Positions 26,953-35,531 are shown, counted from the first letter of the stretch. The stretch is DNA of 64,000 nucleotides from CAYQTE01 sp964420285 (GCA_964420285.1 CAYQTE010000008.1:1-64000), one strand, 5' to 3'. Numbers and translations: made by a program. The notes: a model not told the origin generated them from the sequence alone.

Positions 26953-27993
26953 TCAATCCTTCAACGTGACAACACCGCCGCCGGCCAGCGATTCCCGCGC
27001 CGCCAGGGCCATGCGCAGGCTTTGGATTCCATCGTACAGCGACACGATCGGCTTTTCCTGGCCGTGCACACACGCCAGGAAATGATTCATCTCATCAAGG
27101 AAAAGCTGGTTGCGCTCGAAATTCTCCAGGGTTTGCGACTGGCGAACCTCGCCCTTGGCATCCCAATGCGTCAGGCTCATCCCGCGCAGATCGAGCAGTA
27201 TTTTCCCCGCGTTTCCAATAAGCTGACACGACCGTGACGGCGGAAACTGGATGTAATCCTCGTGAACGTGAACCGGTATCCGCCGGCCGCCGACGCGAAA
27301 TTGCATCAGGATGCTGGCGATGTCCTCAACGTCGATTTCCAGATCGCTGAGATGACCACCGGCCGCGTACACGGTTTCCGGGAGGCCCAGCAGGCCGTAA
27401 ATGTAATCCAGTTCGTGAATCTGCGAGAGAATGACGCCGCCGCCCAGGTCGCGGCGCGAGGCGTACATCTGGCGGTAATCTTCATACGGATGCCAGCGTC
27501 GCAGGTCTTCGCCAACATCGATTCGCCCCGCCAGAATGGGACCGATGGCGTTCTCGGCCACCAGCGCCGCCAGCCGCCGCATCAGCGGATGAAACCGCAA
27601 TTGATATCCGACCAGAGTGACCAGTCGCTTTTGTTCGACGATGGCGGCCAATTCGCCCAGCCCGGCCAGTGAATCGGAGATCGGTTTTTCCAGAAAGAGA
27701 TGGCAACCGGCGCGGGCCGCCTCAAGTGCGGCCGGGATGTGCAGGCTCGTCGGGTTGCAAATGAACGCGATATCCGGGCGCTGATCCAGGGCGGCGGAAA
27801 GAGTGTCGAATGTGCGCAGGCCGTACAGCGATTCGAGGTTCTTGCCGGGATCGATCGTGAGCTGGCTGGTGAGGACATCGGTGCGGCCGCGAACGCGATA
27901 GGCGAGCAATTCGACGTTCCCGCCGGTCGCCGCCCAGAGGTTGCGCAGATGGCGCTGGCCGATTCCGCCCAGGCCGATGAACAGGGCCTTCAC
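26953..27993 (-). CDS. Gfo/Idh/MocA family oxidoreductase
   Basis: A 346-residue NAD(P)-dependent sugar oxidoreductase. The N-terminal Rossmann motif is FIGLGGIGQRHLRNL; AFICNPTSLHIPAALEAARAG and LFLEKPISDSL carry the EKP motif with the conserved Lys. The C-terminal alpha/beta domain includes GGGVILSQIHELDYIYGLLG with the His expected for catalysis. Typical substrates are UDP-sugars or free sugar (acid)s. It overlaps the isomerase gene by 4 bp, so the two are translationally coupled and probably act in the same pathway. Confidence 0.88.
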   Translation of the reverse strand: MKALFIGLGGIGQRHLRNLWAATGGNVELLAYRVRGRTDVLTSQLTIDPGKNLESLYGLRTFDTLSAALDQRPDIAFICNPTSLHIPAALEAARAGCHLFLEKPISDSLAGLGELAAIVEQKRLVTLVGYQLRFHPLMRRLAALVAENAIGPILAGRIDVGEDLRRWHPYEDYRQMYASRRDLGGGVILSQIHELDYIYGLLGLPETVYAAGGHLSDLEIDVEDIASILMQFRVGGRRIPVHVHEDYIQFPPSRSCQLIGNAGKILLDLRGMSLTHWDAKGEVRQSQTLENFERNQLFLDEMNHFLACVHGQEKPIVSLYDGIQSLRMALAARESLAGGGVVTLKD

Positions 27994-28847
27994 GGTTCGG
28001 TTCCCTCCGCGGCCAGGCCGGCGCGCTGCATCAGGTCGATCACATACTGGCGGTTCTTGCGGGCCAGCGCCACTTCATCGCCTTCAGCGCCGCGCGCAAC
28101 CTGGAGGATGAGATCACGGCGGTACCCGCAGGATCGCAGGCAATCCATGAGCCCGGGCAAATCAGTGTTTCCCGTTCCCAGCGCGACGGTGCCGCCGTTG
28201 GCGACGCGGTCCTTGATGTGTACGCTGCCGACGCGATTTCCATAGGCGGCGAATTCCTCGCGCACCAGATAACCAAGGCTGGCGCTGTTGCCCGAATCGT
28301 AGTTTACTTTCACCAGGTCATGGCGAATTCGGTTCAGCAGTGATGCGAATTGCCGCGGATTCAGCGATGTCTCCAGGTGAATCTCGATGCCGTGCTTGGC
28401 CGCCGCCGCCAGGGCCGCTTCGATGGCCGTGATCGCGGCGTCGGATTCGCCGGGCGTCTCGATGCGCGAGGCATCCACGAACGGCAGCGTGATCCGCTCG
28501 ATCCCGATAATGGCGCACCGGCCGATCAGCCAGTTGAGCTTCTCGATACGGCTGCGTTGTTCATCGCCGCTGGGCCGCACCAGCGGCCAGTCCATGAAAT
28601 AATCCGCCACCAAAGATCGGACCAGCACGCCGGTGGATTTGGATAATTCCAGCAACTGGGCGCATCCGGCATCGGTGTCCAGCGGGTTGGCGCCGACGCC
28701 GTACTGGTCGTAAATCCACTCGATGCGATCCAGACCCGCCTCAGCCGCCCGCGCAAATTCCTCGCGCCAGCGCGATCGCGGAAAGGACTGAAATCGTCCC
28801 GATTCCGGCGGCCCCAGACGTCCCTGCATGATTCCGATCGGAAGCAT
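27990..28847 (-). CDS. Sugar phosphate isomerase/epimerase (xylose isomerase-like TIM barrel)
   Basis: A 285-residue AP-endonuclease-2/xylose-isomerase-type TIM barrel. It opens PIGIMQGRLGPPES, has LDRIEWIYD with the first metal-ligand Glu region, IHLETSLNP, VNYDSGNSASLGY and SVHIKDRV, each at a strand end as expected for metal binding. Such proteins interconvert keto and aldo sugars or epimerise them. It starts 4 bp after the TPP enzyme stop and overlaps the Gfo/Idh start. The reaction in this pathway is unknown. Confidence 0.82.
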   Translation of the reverse strand: MLPIGIMQGRLGPPESGRFQSFPRSRWREEFARAAEAGLDRIEWIYDQYGVGANPLDTDAGCAQLLELSKSTGVLVRSLVADYFMDWPLVRPSGDEQRSRIEKLNWLIGRCAIIGIERITLPFVDASRIETPGESDAAITAIEAALAAAAKHGIEIHLETSLNPRQFASLLNRIRHDLVKVNYDSGNSASLGYLVREEFAAYGNRVGSVHIKDRVANGGTVALGTGNTDLPGLMDCLRSCGYRRDLILQVARGAEGDEVALARKNRQYVIDLMQRAGLAAEGTEP

Positions 28848-28851
28848 TCGC

Positions 28852-30651
28852 TTAATCCTCCAACAGCGGGATCATCATATTCGATTTCAATTCCTGGCGA
28901 TCCAGGAACGGGAACAAATCCTCCAGCGGCCGCGACACCATCGAGCCGTCGGCCCGCTGCACCGATGCGACGCGCGGCTGGCGGGTTTCGTCGGGGATGG
29001 TCATCACATCGCACACGACCGGGCCGGGCGTTTCCAGCACGCGGCGCACGTCGGCCTCGAGATGGTTCTGGTTCTCGATGCGCATGCCGGTGATGCCGTA
29101 CGCCCTGGCCACTTCCGAGGCGAAGGGGAAAGTCATGCCGCTGCTGGGATCGGCCGCGATAAGGCGTCCGAACCAGCTCTTCTGGCTCGTGCGGATCGAG
29201 GAAAATCCGTTGTTGCTGAGGACCAGGAATTTGATCGGCAGCTTCAGCCGGGCGATGGTGGCCAGTTCCTGTGCATTCATCTGGAAACCGCCGTCGCCAT
29301 CGACGCAGATGGTGCGCCGCCCGCCGGAGCCGACGCACGCGCCGATCGACGCGGGCTGTCCGAATCCCATCGCGCCCAGCGCGGTGGTATGGAAGATGCG
29401 CTGGTTCTTGCGGACGTGGTAGGCCAGCAGGAATGTCTCGATCCCCGCGCCGCTGCTGCCGCTGACGATCAGGTCGCCGTCGGCGCTGACTTTGCTGATG
29501 ACCTCGGAAAGGTGATAAACGCTCACCAACCCCGGCTTGCGGTATTCATCCTGCATGAACGGGTATTTTTCCTTCCATGCACGGCCCTGCGCCAGCCACG
29601 GCGCGAACGATTTTGTCTTCCGGCCGCTCGTCTGGCGCAGCATCTCATCAATGAAGAGTTTGGCGTCGGCGAGGACGGGCACATCCGGCGCCGGGCGATG
29701 TTTGGCCATTTCCGCCGGGTCGATATCAACGACGATCTTTTTGGCGCCGCGTGCCAGCTTCTCCGGTGCAAACGCCGTGAGCACCAGGTCGATGCGGGCG
29801 CCGATGGCCAGCAGCCAATCGGCGTTCTGGATGGTGAAATTCGCGTAGCGCGGCGCAACGGCGCCCGGCCGGCCCATGTACAGCGGATGGTCTTCCTCGA
29901 TCAAGTCGATCGCCAGCCAGGTCGGCTGCACGGGAACCGCCAGTCGCTCGGCCAGTTCGAGAAACTTCGCCGTAGCCCCCGCCAGTCGCACGCCGTTGCC
30001 CAAAAGGAGAACCGGCCGCTCGCTGCGGTCGAGCAATTCCAATGCCCGCGCGACGGCGTGTTGGATATCGGGCGATATTTGCGGCGGCGGTGGTGCGATA
30101 AATCCGGTCAGCGCAGCCGGGTCGATCGTGCTGGCCTGTACGTCCAGCGGAATGTCGATCCAGACCGGTCCCGGCCGGCCGGATCGCGCCAGGTAAACCG
30201 CTTTTTCCAGATGATATCGGATCGAATTCGGCTCCAGGACGGTGACGGCATACTTGGTGATGGGCGCGACGATCGAGGTGATATCCACTTCCTGCACGCC
30301 GCGGATGCGCACGCCGCTGTCGCCCTTGAGGTCGGCGCGTTTGACCTGGCCGCTGACGATGAGCATGGGCGTGGAATCCAGCCAGCCGCCGGCCACGCCG
30401 GTGATGGCGTTGGTGCCGCCGGGACCGGTCGTCACCATCGCCACGCCGATCTGGCCGGTCATTTTCGCCCAGTTTTCGGCGGCAATGGCGCTGGCCTGTT
30501 CGTGAAGATTGGCGATCCAATGCAGGCTGGAACCGCCCAGCGAATCGTTCAGGTGCATTGCCCCGCCGCCGGGAAGCATGAAGACATCCTTCACGCCCAG
30601 GTCGGCGATGAATTTCATGACATAATCGGAAAGTTTCATGGAATGACTCAT
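28852..30651 (-). CDS. Thiamine diphosphate-dependent enzyme (acetolactate synthase-like)
   Basis: A 599-residue ThDP enzyme of the acetolactate synthase fold. The N-terminal domain holds the activating Glu51 (IANLHEQASAIAAENWAK) and TTGPGGTNAITG; the C-terminal domain has the ThDP/Mg motif GDGGFQMNAQEL near 450 followed by LSNNGFSSI. Normal length with three domains. In a sugar operon such an enzyme could transfer a two-carbon acetyl or glycolaldehyde unit to a keto sugar, or decarboxylate a 2-keto acid, rather than make branched amino acids; no ilvN/ilvC neighbours occur. It starts 11 bp after the HAD phosphatase gene. Confidence 0.85.
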   Translation of the reverse strand: MSHSMKLSDYVMKFIADLGVKDVFMLPGGGAMHLNDSLGGSSLHWIANLHEQASAIAAENWAKMTGQIGVAMVTTGPGGTNAITGVAGGWLDSTPMLIVSGQVKRADLKGDSGVRIRGVQEVDITSIVAPITKYAVTVLEPNSIRYHLEKAVYLARSGRPGPVWIDIPLDVQASTIDPAALTGFIAPPPPQISPDIQHAVARALELLDRSERPVLLLGNGVRLAGATAKFLELAERLAVPVQPTWLAIDLIEEDHPLYMGRPGAVAPRYANFTIQNADWLLAIGARIDLVLTAFAPEKLARGAKKIVVDIDPAEMAKHRPAPDVPVLADAKLFIDEMLRQTSGRKTKSFAPWLAQGRAWKEKYPFMQDEYRKPGLVSVYHLSEVISKVSADGDLIVSGSSGAGIETFLLAYHVRKNQRIFHTTALGAMGFGQPASIGACVGSGGRRTICVDGDGGFQMNAQELATIARLKLPIKFLVLSNNGFSSIRTSQKSWFGRLIAADPSSGMTFPFASEVARAYGITGMRIENQNHLEADVRRVLETPGPVVCDVMTIPDETRQPRVASVQRADGSMVSRPLEDLFPFLDRQELKSNMMIPLLED

Positions 30652-30662
30652 TGGAGAATGGA

Positions 30663-31199
30663 CTATTGCCGGTGAAGTCTTCCGGCCAGGAGGACGGCGT
30701 CGATCAGTTCGCGCACAGCGCCGTCGCCGCCGCGGCGGGTTGTGACCAGCGCCGCCGCGTTCAGGGCGGAAATATGCGCCCCGGGCGGCGCGATGCCCAG
30801 GCCCATCGCCGCCATGGCCGGGACGTCGTTGATGTCGTCACCCATGAAACATCGCTCGCCGGGGGCGAGGTTGTGGCGCTGGATCAGTTCATTGGCGGCG
30901 GCGGCCTTGTCCTTGCAGCCCTTGAAAACGTCGGTGATGGTCATTTTCTCGGCCAGCCGATCGACCAGTTCGCTGGGTTCACCGCTGACCAATGCCAGGC
31001 GCAAACCGGCACGGCGGGCGATCGACAGGCCCATGATGTCCAGAAAGCAGAACCGCTTGAGTTCCACGCCGTCCGGTCCCCACAGGAACGAGCCGTCGGT
31101 CAACACGCCGTCCACATCCAGCGCGATGAGCTTGATGCGGCACAGCAAAGCCGACGCCGCCGGCCAATCCGAGGATGTGGGATCGCAGCGAAGCGTCAC
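30663..31199 (-). CDS. KdsC-like HAD phosphatase
   Basis: A 178-residue C0-type HAD hydrolase. It has the nucleophile motif ALDVDGVLTDGS (Asp28, Asp30), SGEPSELVDRLAEKM in place of the second motif, and FMGDDINDVPAMA for metal binding. KdsC-type enzymes remove the phosphate from ulosonic acid 8- or 9-phosphates, the step after NeuB/KdsA condensation, which is the gene right upstream. The GTG at 31199 is chosen because it gives a 4-bp overlap with the synthase stop; the longer frame opening at 31352 runs inside the synthase gene and is Arg-rich shadow sequence. Confidence 0.85.
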   Translation of the reverse strand: MTLRCDPTSSDWPAASALLCRIKLIALDVDGVLTDGSFLWGPDGVELKRFCFLDIMGLSIARRAGLRLALVSGEPSELVDRLAEKMTITDVFKGCKDKAAAANELIQRHNLAPGERCFMGDDINDVPAMAAMGLGIAPPGAHISALNAAALVTTRRGGDGAVRELIDAVLLAGRLHRQ

Positions 31200-32065
31200 T
31201 TTCCAACGCGGCGGAGTTTGTCGATGATCGGCTTTTCGCGCGGGAACACGTGCTTGACGCCGTCGCCCATGGCCGTCTCGATAAGCCGGATATCGCGGCA
31301 AAGCCGGGTGATGCCGTTGGGCTCCAGGGATGCGGCGTGATCGCTGCCCCACATGGCGCGGTCGAGGGTGATGTGGCGTTCGACGACGCTGGCGCCGAGT
31401 GCGGCGGCGGCGGCGCTGGAGGGCAGGCCGGTTTCGTGCCCGGAATAGCCGACCGGGATGCCGTAGCGCTGCTTGTAGAGCGGGATCACCTTGAGGTTGA
31501 GTTCATCGTACTGGGCGGGATAGGTGCTGGTGGCCTGCAGGACGATCAGATCCTTCTTGCCCAGCACTTCGATGGCGTGGTCAACCTGCTCGATGCTGCT
31601 CATGCCGGTGGCCAGGATGATCGGCCGGCCCTTGGCGCGATGATAGCGGAGCAGATTGTCATCGGTGAGGCAGGCGGAGGCGATTTTGTAGCAGGGGGGC
31701 TTGAACTGTTCGATGAAATCGACGCTGGCCTCGTCCCAGCAGCTTGCGAACCAGGTGATGTCCAGTTCCCTGCAATAGCGATCGATTTCCTTGTAGGCGT
31801 CCAGCCCGAGTTCCAGGCCACGCTTCAGGGCGCCGTTGGTGTCGCCGAACGGGCTTTCGCGCGGCCGGGCCAGTTCCTCCTTGGTGTAGACCACGTCAAT
31901 GGTGCGTTTCTGGAACTTGACGGCGTTACAGCCGGCCGCTTCGGCGCAGGCGATCAGCTTCTTGGCCAGTTCGATATCGCCGTTGTGGTTGATGCCGATC
32001 TCCGCAACGATGTAACAGGGTTGACCGTCGCCGACGGTGTCCTTGCCGATCTTGACTGTGGGCAT
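31196..32065 (-). CDS. NeuB-type ulosonic acid synthase lacking the SAF domain
   Basis: A 289-residue member of the NeuB family, which condenses phosphoenolpyruvate with an aldose (for example ManNAc) to give a 2-keto-3-deoxy sugar acid. The TIM barrel shows YIVAEIGINHNGDIELAKKL, CNAVKFQKR, YKIASACLTDDNLL, LATGMSS, GYSGHETG and VERHITLD. The protein stops at REKPIIDKLRRVGK, where classical NeuB (about 345 residues) continues with a C-terminal antifreeze-like SAF domain that covers the active site, so this is a short form. It is the first gene of the eleven-gene run. The exact sugar acceptor is unknown. Confidence 0.88.
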   Translation of the reverse strand: MPTVKIGKDTVGDGQPCYIVAEIGINHNGDIELAKKLIACAEAAGCNAVKFQKRTIDVVYTKEELARPRESPFGDTNGALKRGLELGLDAYKEIDRYCRELDITWFASCWDEASVDFIEQFKPPCYKIASACLTDDNLLRYHRAKGRPIILATGMSSIEQVDHAIEVLGKKDLIVLQATSTYPAQYDELNLKVIPLYKQRYGIPVGYSGHETGLPSSAAAAALGASVVERHITLDRAMWGSDHAASLEPNGITRLCRDIRLIETAMGDGVKHVFPREKPIIDKLRRVGK

Positions 32066-32244
32066 GAGGTAGCTCCTGCGAAAAGGGTTTGTGGATGGGA
32101 AGGACTCTTAGCAGCCGCGATGTCGAAACCAGTCCGGCACTCTCGCCGGGTCCAATAACCTGCAAAACCCCCTGGCGCAAAAAGCGAACACTCCTCCTGC
32201 CCGGCGGCAATATACCACACCATCGGCCGGTTTGGGCGGAAATG

Positions 32245-32784
32245 TCAACCCAGAGTTTCGACCTGGATGTTGCCATTGGTGTAGATGCATATTTCGCCGG
32301 CGATCTTCAGAGCCGCCGAGACGATTTCGGCGGCCGATAATGTCGAATTCCGCAGCAGCGCCATCGCCGCCGCCGCCGCATACGGCCCGCCGCTGCCGAT
32401 GCCGATCACGCCGTCGCTGGGCTCGATCACATCGCCGGCGCCGCTGACGATCAGGCTGGTGGAGAGATCGGCAACCGCGAGCATCGCCTCAAGTCGGCGG
32501 AGAATTCGATCGGTTCGCCAGTCCTTGGCCAGTTCGATCACCGCCCGCCGCGTATTCTCCGGGAATTCCGACAGCTTCTTCTCAAACCGCTCCAGCAGCG
32601 CCATGGCATCCGCCGCCGACCCGGCAAACCCGCACAGCACCTTTCCCCCAGCCAGTCTGCGGATCTTGGACGAATCGTGCTTGACGACGACATTGCCGAG
32701 CGTGATCTGCCCATCCCCGCCGAGAGCGACTTTGCCGTCACGGCGAACAGAAAGAATGGTTGTGCTGCGTGCGGGTCTTTGCAT
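32245..32784 (-). CDS. hslV: ATP-dependent protease peptidase subunit HslV
   Basis: A 179-residue proteasome-like peptidase, the proteolytic ring of the HslVU (ClpQY) protease that clears damaged or regulatory proteins in the cytoplasm. The short propeptide MQRPARS precedes the catalytic Thr8 in [19 protein letters not shown]. The family blocks [22 protein letters not shown] and the C-terminal IYTNGNI are present. HslU, usually next to hslV, is not within the window on either side, so the unfoldase gene must lie elsewhere. Confidence 0.95.
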   Translation of the reverse strand: MQRPARSTTILSVRRDGKVALGGDGQITLGNVVVKHDSSKIRRLAGGKVLCGFAGSAADAMALLERFEKKLSEFPENTRRAVIELAKDWRTDRILRRLEAMLAVADLSTSLIVSGAGDVIEPSDGVIGIGSGGPYAAAAAMALLRNSTLSAAEIVSAALKIAGEICIYTNGNIQVETLG

Positions 32785-32888
32785 GGCGGAGTTCCTTTTC
32801 GGGGCGATGCCGACGCCCGCGGGGCATCATACCATGAACTGCCGGCAAACGACCCGCCGGCCGAAGTGGTCCGACCAAGTCATCAGAT

Positions 32889-32917
32889 TTGCTTTCACCC
32901 CGACTTTCCTATATAGT
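32889..32917 (+). promoter_or_regulatory. Sigma70-type promoter of the BrnT-like toxin gene
   Basis: TTGCTT at 32889-32894, 17-nt spacer, TATAGT at 32912-32917. Transcription would begin close to the GTG at 32924, giving a leaderless message. Confidence 0.55.
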
Positions 32918-32923
32918 TATGTA

Positions 32924-33181
32924 GTGACGCCCACAGAATTCCGGTGGATCGAGTGGAATGTGGAGCATGCAACAAAGCATGGCTGCACGATTCCGGAGAT
33001 CGAATCGGTGGTACGGCATGCGGGGCATGGATTTCCCCGATCACTGGACAGTGAAAAGAAACTCGTCATCGGTCGCGGTGTTGGCGATCGGGTGATTCGC
33101 GTCGTGTATGTGCTGGACGAGGACGGCACGGGTTTCGTCATACACGCCATGCCGCTGATAACCCGGCGCAGACGCGGGTGA
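32924..33181 (+). CDS. BrnT-like RelE-fold toxin
   Basis: An 85-residue protein with the plan of BrnT-type ribonuclease toxins: an opening FRWIEWNVEHATKHGCTIPE helix, a central VIRVVYVLDEDG strand pair and the final basic ITRRRRG, corresponding to the ARDMTRRER end of BrnT. The GTG at 32924 is chosen because a stop sits just upstream and a promoter with a -10 box 6 nt before it fits a leaderless start. A CopG-like antitoxin gene follows 11 bp downstream, the usual BrnT-BrnA order. The match is by pattern only and the DUF4258 group is an alternative. Confidence 0.6.
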   Translation: MTPTEFRWIEWNVEHATKHGCTIPEIESVVRHAGHGFPRSLDSEKKLVIGRGVGDRVIRVVYVLDEDGTGFVIHAMPLITRRRRG

Positions 33182-33192
33182 AAGGAAACACT

Positions 33193-33516
33193 ATGCGTAA
33201 ACCAAAGAAGTCCGTCATCGACGAGTTCATCGCCCTGCCCGATGCGGAGAAAGAGCGGATTTTTCAGGAGATCGAGTCTGAATCGACGGAGCATATGCTC
33301 GCCCGCTCACGGCCGTTGAACGCGCGCGAACGACAGCAATGGCGACGGTTCAAAGCTCTGGGACGCCCCAAGGTCGGCAAGGGCGCCAAGACGATTTCCC
33401 TGACAGTTGAAAAGAGCCTGCTGACAAAGGCCGATGCCTACGCCAAGCGACAGGGCATCAGCCGGGCCAGGCTTGTGGCCCTTGGTTTGGAAGCCGTCAT
33501 CGGCTCGGCGGCGTGA
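33193..33516 (+). CDS. Ribbon-helix-helix antitoxin-like protein
   Basis: A 107-residue protein. The acidic-basic N-terminal half (EFIALPDAEKERIFQEIESE) could wrap the toxin, and the C-terminal KTISLTVEKSLLTKADAYAKRQGISRARLVALGLEAVIG is a ribbon-helix-helix DNA-binding segment of the CopG type. AAGGA lies 6 bases before its ATG. With the preceding BrnT-like gene it forms a type II toxin-antitoxin pair; such antitoxins repress their own promoter, so the promoter at 32889 may be its operator region. Confidence 0.65.
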   Translation: MRKPKKSVIDEFIALPDAEKERIFQEIESESTEHMLARSRPLNARERQQWRRFKALGRPKVGKGAKTISLTVEKSLLTKADAYAKRQGISRARLVALGLEAVIGSAA

Positions 33517-33675
33517 TGGCCTGCCCGCCGTGGGGAATGCGCCGAGATTGACAGCGGAAGAGTCAGCACTCCAAGTAGTCGTTTCGTGAATGGGATTGGT
33601 CTTGTCCCAAGCCAATGAGATTCTGCGTCCCCTGGCGGGCGTAGCGGTCAAGTCAAGGGGTGGGCTTGCACACTG

Positions 33676-33704
33676 TTGACGGCTTTGACTGGCGGCCATA
33701 TCAT
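33676..33704 (+). promoter_or_regulatory. Promoter of the Fic gene
   Basis: TTGACG at 33676-33681, 17-nt spacer, TATCAT at 33699-33704, 55 bp before the fic ATG in a region that is clearly more AT-rich than its surroundings. Confidence 0.6.
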
Positions 33705-33759
33705 GTGACATTATACTAGCAAAACAACACGTAAACGCCGTTTTTAACTTGAGTTATAA

Positions 33760-34935
33760 ATGACAAAAAGCAGGACATTCGTGGTGACACACCCATGGAT
33801 CACGTTCCAGGCCAACCTGCAACGCTTGAACGCCAGCACGTGGGTCATGCTTGGCGAATGTCAATCAAAATGCGAGCACCTGGCGGGCACGCCGCTTGAA
33901 CCCGCCACGGCGGAGAAGCTCTACGCCATCTATCTGGCCAAAGGCGTGGCGGCGACTACCGCGATCGAAGGAAATACGCTCAGTGAGAAGGAGGTGCAGG
34001 ATCGCATTCAAGGCCGGCTCCAGTTACCGCCGTCGCAAGAATACCTCGGTCAGGAAGTCGATAACATCGTGCAGGCCTGCCGCGAGCTCGCCCCCAAAAC
34101 CTGTGCCCCCGGCGCCGCCGGCCGCTTCAGCGCGGATGATATCAAGGACTACAACCGAATGGTCTTGCGCAACCTCCCCATCGGGGATGGCGGCGTGGCA
34201 GGCGAAGTGTCCAGCCACATGGTCGTCGTGGGACGCTATCGTGGTGCGCCGAGGGAAGATTGTGAATACCTTCTGGAACGGCTCTGCCAATGGCTCAACG
34301 GCCCGTGGCCGGACATGAACGGCGAACTGCTGATCGGGTCGGCCGTTCTCAAGGCGGTGCTCGCGCATCTGTATCTTGCCTGGATTCATCCCTTTGCCGA
34401 TGGAAACGGGCGCACGGCCCGATTGTTGGAGTATTGCATTCTCCTGGCGCATAACGTGCCGGCGCCGGCCGCCCATTTGCTAAGCAATCACTACAACAAG
34501 ACGCGAACGGAGTATTACCGGCAGCTTGCCTACGCCAGCGAGTCAAAGGGCGACATCCTCTCGTGGATAGACTATGCCGTCGGCGGGTTTCGCGATGGGC
34601 TCAGGCAACAGATTCAGTTTGTCAAAGATCAGCAATACGAGGTCGTTTGGCGAGATTACGTACATTCCAAGTTCCAGGGGCGGAAGAATCCCGCCGCTCA
34701 TCGACAGCGCGATCTGGTCCTGAACATGCCGCCCAACGACTGGACCACGTTTAGCCAGTTGACGCGGACCAATCCCGATGTTGCAAGGGAATACGCAACC
34801 AAAACCGATCGAACGCTGATTCGTGACCTTAAATCGCTATTGGAAATGGGTCTGATTCAACGATCGGACAAAAGCGGCTACCGGCCAAACCGAGATGTCA
34901 TCAGGGCGTTCCTCCCGCTGCGCCGGGCGATCTGA
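33760..34935 (+). CDS. Fic-domain AMP-transferase
   Basis: A 391-residue Fic protein, which transfers AMP (or another nucleotide part) to a hydroxyl side chain of a target protein. The active site is HPFADGNGRTAR starting at His210. An N-terminal inhibitory motif of the (S/T)xxxE(G/N) form is present as TAIEGN around Glu70, so this is a self-inhibited class II Fic. The C-terminal 100 residues (NDWTTFSQLTRTNPDVAREY onward) look like a winged-helix DNA- or protein-binding domain. It stands alone behind its own promoter. The lower GC of its leader compared with neighbours suggests recent arrival. Confidence 0.9.
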   Translation: MTKSRTFVVTHPWITFQANLQRLNASTWVMLGECQSKCEHLAGTPLEPATAEKLYAIYLAKGVAATTAIEGNTLSEKEVQDRIQGRLQLPPSQEYLGQEVDNIVQACRELAPKTCAPGAAGRFSADDIKDYNRMVLRNLPIGDGGVAGEVSSHMVVVGRYRGAPREDCEYLLERLCQWLNGPWPDMNGELLIGSAVLKAVLAHLYLAWIHPFADGNGRTARLLEYCILLAHNVPAPAAHLLSNHYNKTRTEYYRQLAYASESKGDILSWIDYAVGGFRDGLRQQIQFVKDQQYEVVWRDYVHSKFQGRKNPAAHRQRDLVLNMPPNDWTTFSQLTRTNPDVAREYATKTDRTLIRDLKSLLEMGLIQRSDKSGYRPNRDVIRAFLPLRRAI

Positions 34936-35015
34936 TCCTCATGACCGGCCGTTCGGCACGACGCTTGCCCACGTTGGAAATCCCGCGAAACTCTGATTAC
35001 CATGCCCCTAAACCA

Positions 35016-35070
35016 GGCGGTGGAGTCCGCCAAAATCGTCCCGATTGCATCGGGAACAATGACTCCTGCC
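35016..35070 (+). ncRNA. Fluoride riboswitch (crcB motif)
   Basis: The segment GGCGGTGGAGTCCGCC (35016-35031) followed by an A-rich link, a hairpin CCCGAT-TGC-ATCGGG (35040-35054) and AACAATGACTCCTGCC matches the crcB-motif fold: an outer GGCG/CGCC stem-loop whose loop GGAGTC can pair with GACTCC (35061-35066) as the pseudoknot, and a second hairpin in between. It lies 87 bp before crcB, the gene this riboswitch class controls. Confidence 0.8.
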
Positions 35071-35116
35071 GGGCCGATGGGCCGCCGGGAGGTTGCAGAA
35101 TGTGCCCTGGCAGGCC

Positions 35117-35143
35117 GACGGCCCGCCGGGGCGGTTGTTTTTT
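35117..35143 (+). terminator. Possible terminator in the crcB leader
   Basis: A GC-rich segment able to fold (GCCC-GCCG-GGGC core at 35121-35132) followed by GGTTGTTTTTT. It would serve as the expression platform of the fluoride riboswitch, read through when fluoride is bound. The stem is short and imperfect. Confidence 0.4.
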
Positions 35144-35156
35144 GCAAGGCGTTTCT

Positions 35157-35531
35157 ATGTACGATCAATTTGTTCGATATCTGGCGATAGCGGCGGCGGG
35201 GTCGGTGGGCGCCGTGCTTCGTTACGTCGTGGCCAACCAGTTCGGGCGGTTCAGCCTGCGCTTTCCGCTGGGCACCTTCTTCATCAACATCACCGGGAGT
35301 TTCTTCCTGGGCTGGTTCCTGACCTATGTCACAAAGCACCACGTTTCGGACACGACGCGACTTGCCATCGCCACTGGATTCGTCGGCGCCTACACAACCT
35401 TCTCGACGTTCATGTACGAGTCCAGCCAGCTTGACCTCGACGGCGCCCGCTTTGAAGCCATCGTCAACCTGGTGAGCAGCCTGATCATTGGAATCGCGGC
35501 CGTGCGACTGGGTATGATGTTGGCGCGATGA
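35157..35531 (+). CDS. crcB: Fluoride ion channel CrcB/Fluc
   Basis: A 124-residue four-helix membrane protein that lets fluoride leave the cell. The family signatures are GSVGAVLRYVVANQF near the N-terminus, GTFFINITGSFFLGWF (pore helix 2 with its Asn), and GFVGAYTTFSTFMYES with the Phe-box phenylalanines and the Na+-binding TTFST break. ATG at 35157 gives the normal length. The upstream fluoride riboswitch and the following DUF190 gene form one fluoride-response unit. Confidence 0.95.
   Translation: MYDQFVRYLAIAAAGSVGAVLRYVVANQFGRFSLRFPLGTFFINITGSFFLGWFLTYVTKHHVSDTTRLAIATGFVGAYTTFSTFMYESSQLDLDGARFEAIVNLVSSLIIGIAAVRLGMMLAR

Noticed and set aside
28852..30651. Anabolic acetolactate synthase (ilvB)
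   Set aside because: The fold fits, but no regulatory subunit or ilvC is nearby and it sits inside a sugar operon, so the symbol is not justified.
28828..30675. 615-codon plus-strand frame opposite the TPP enzyme
   Set aside because: The ThDP motif and catalytic Glu lie on the minus strand.
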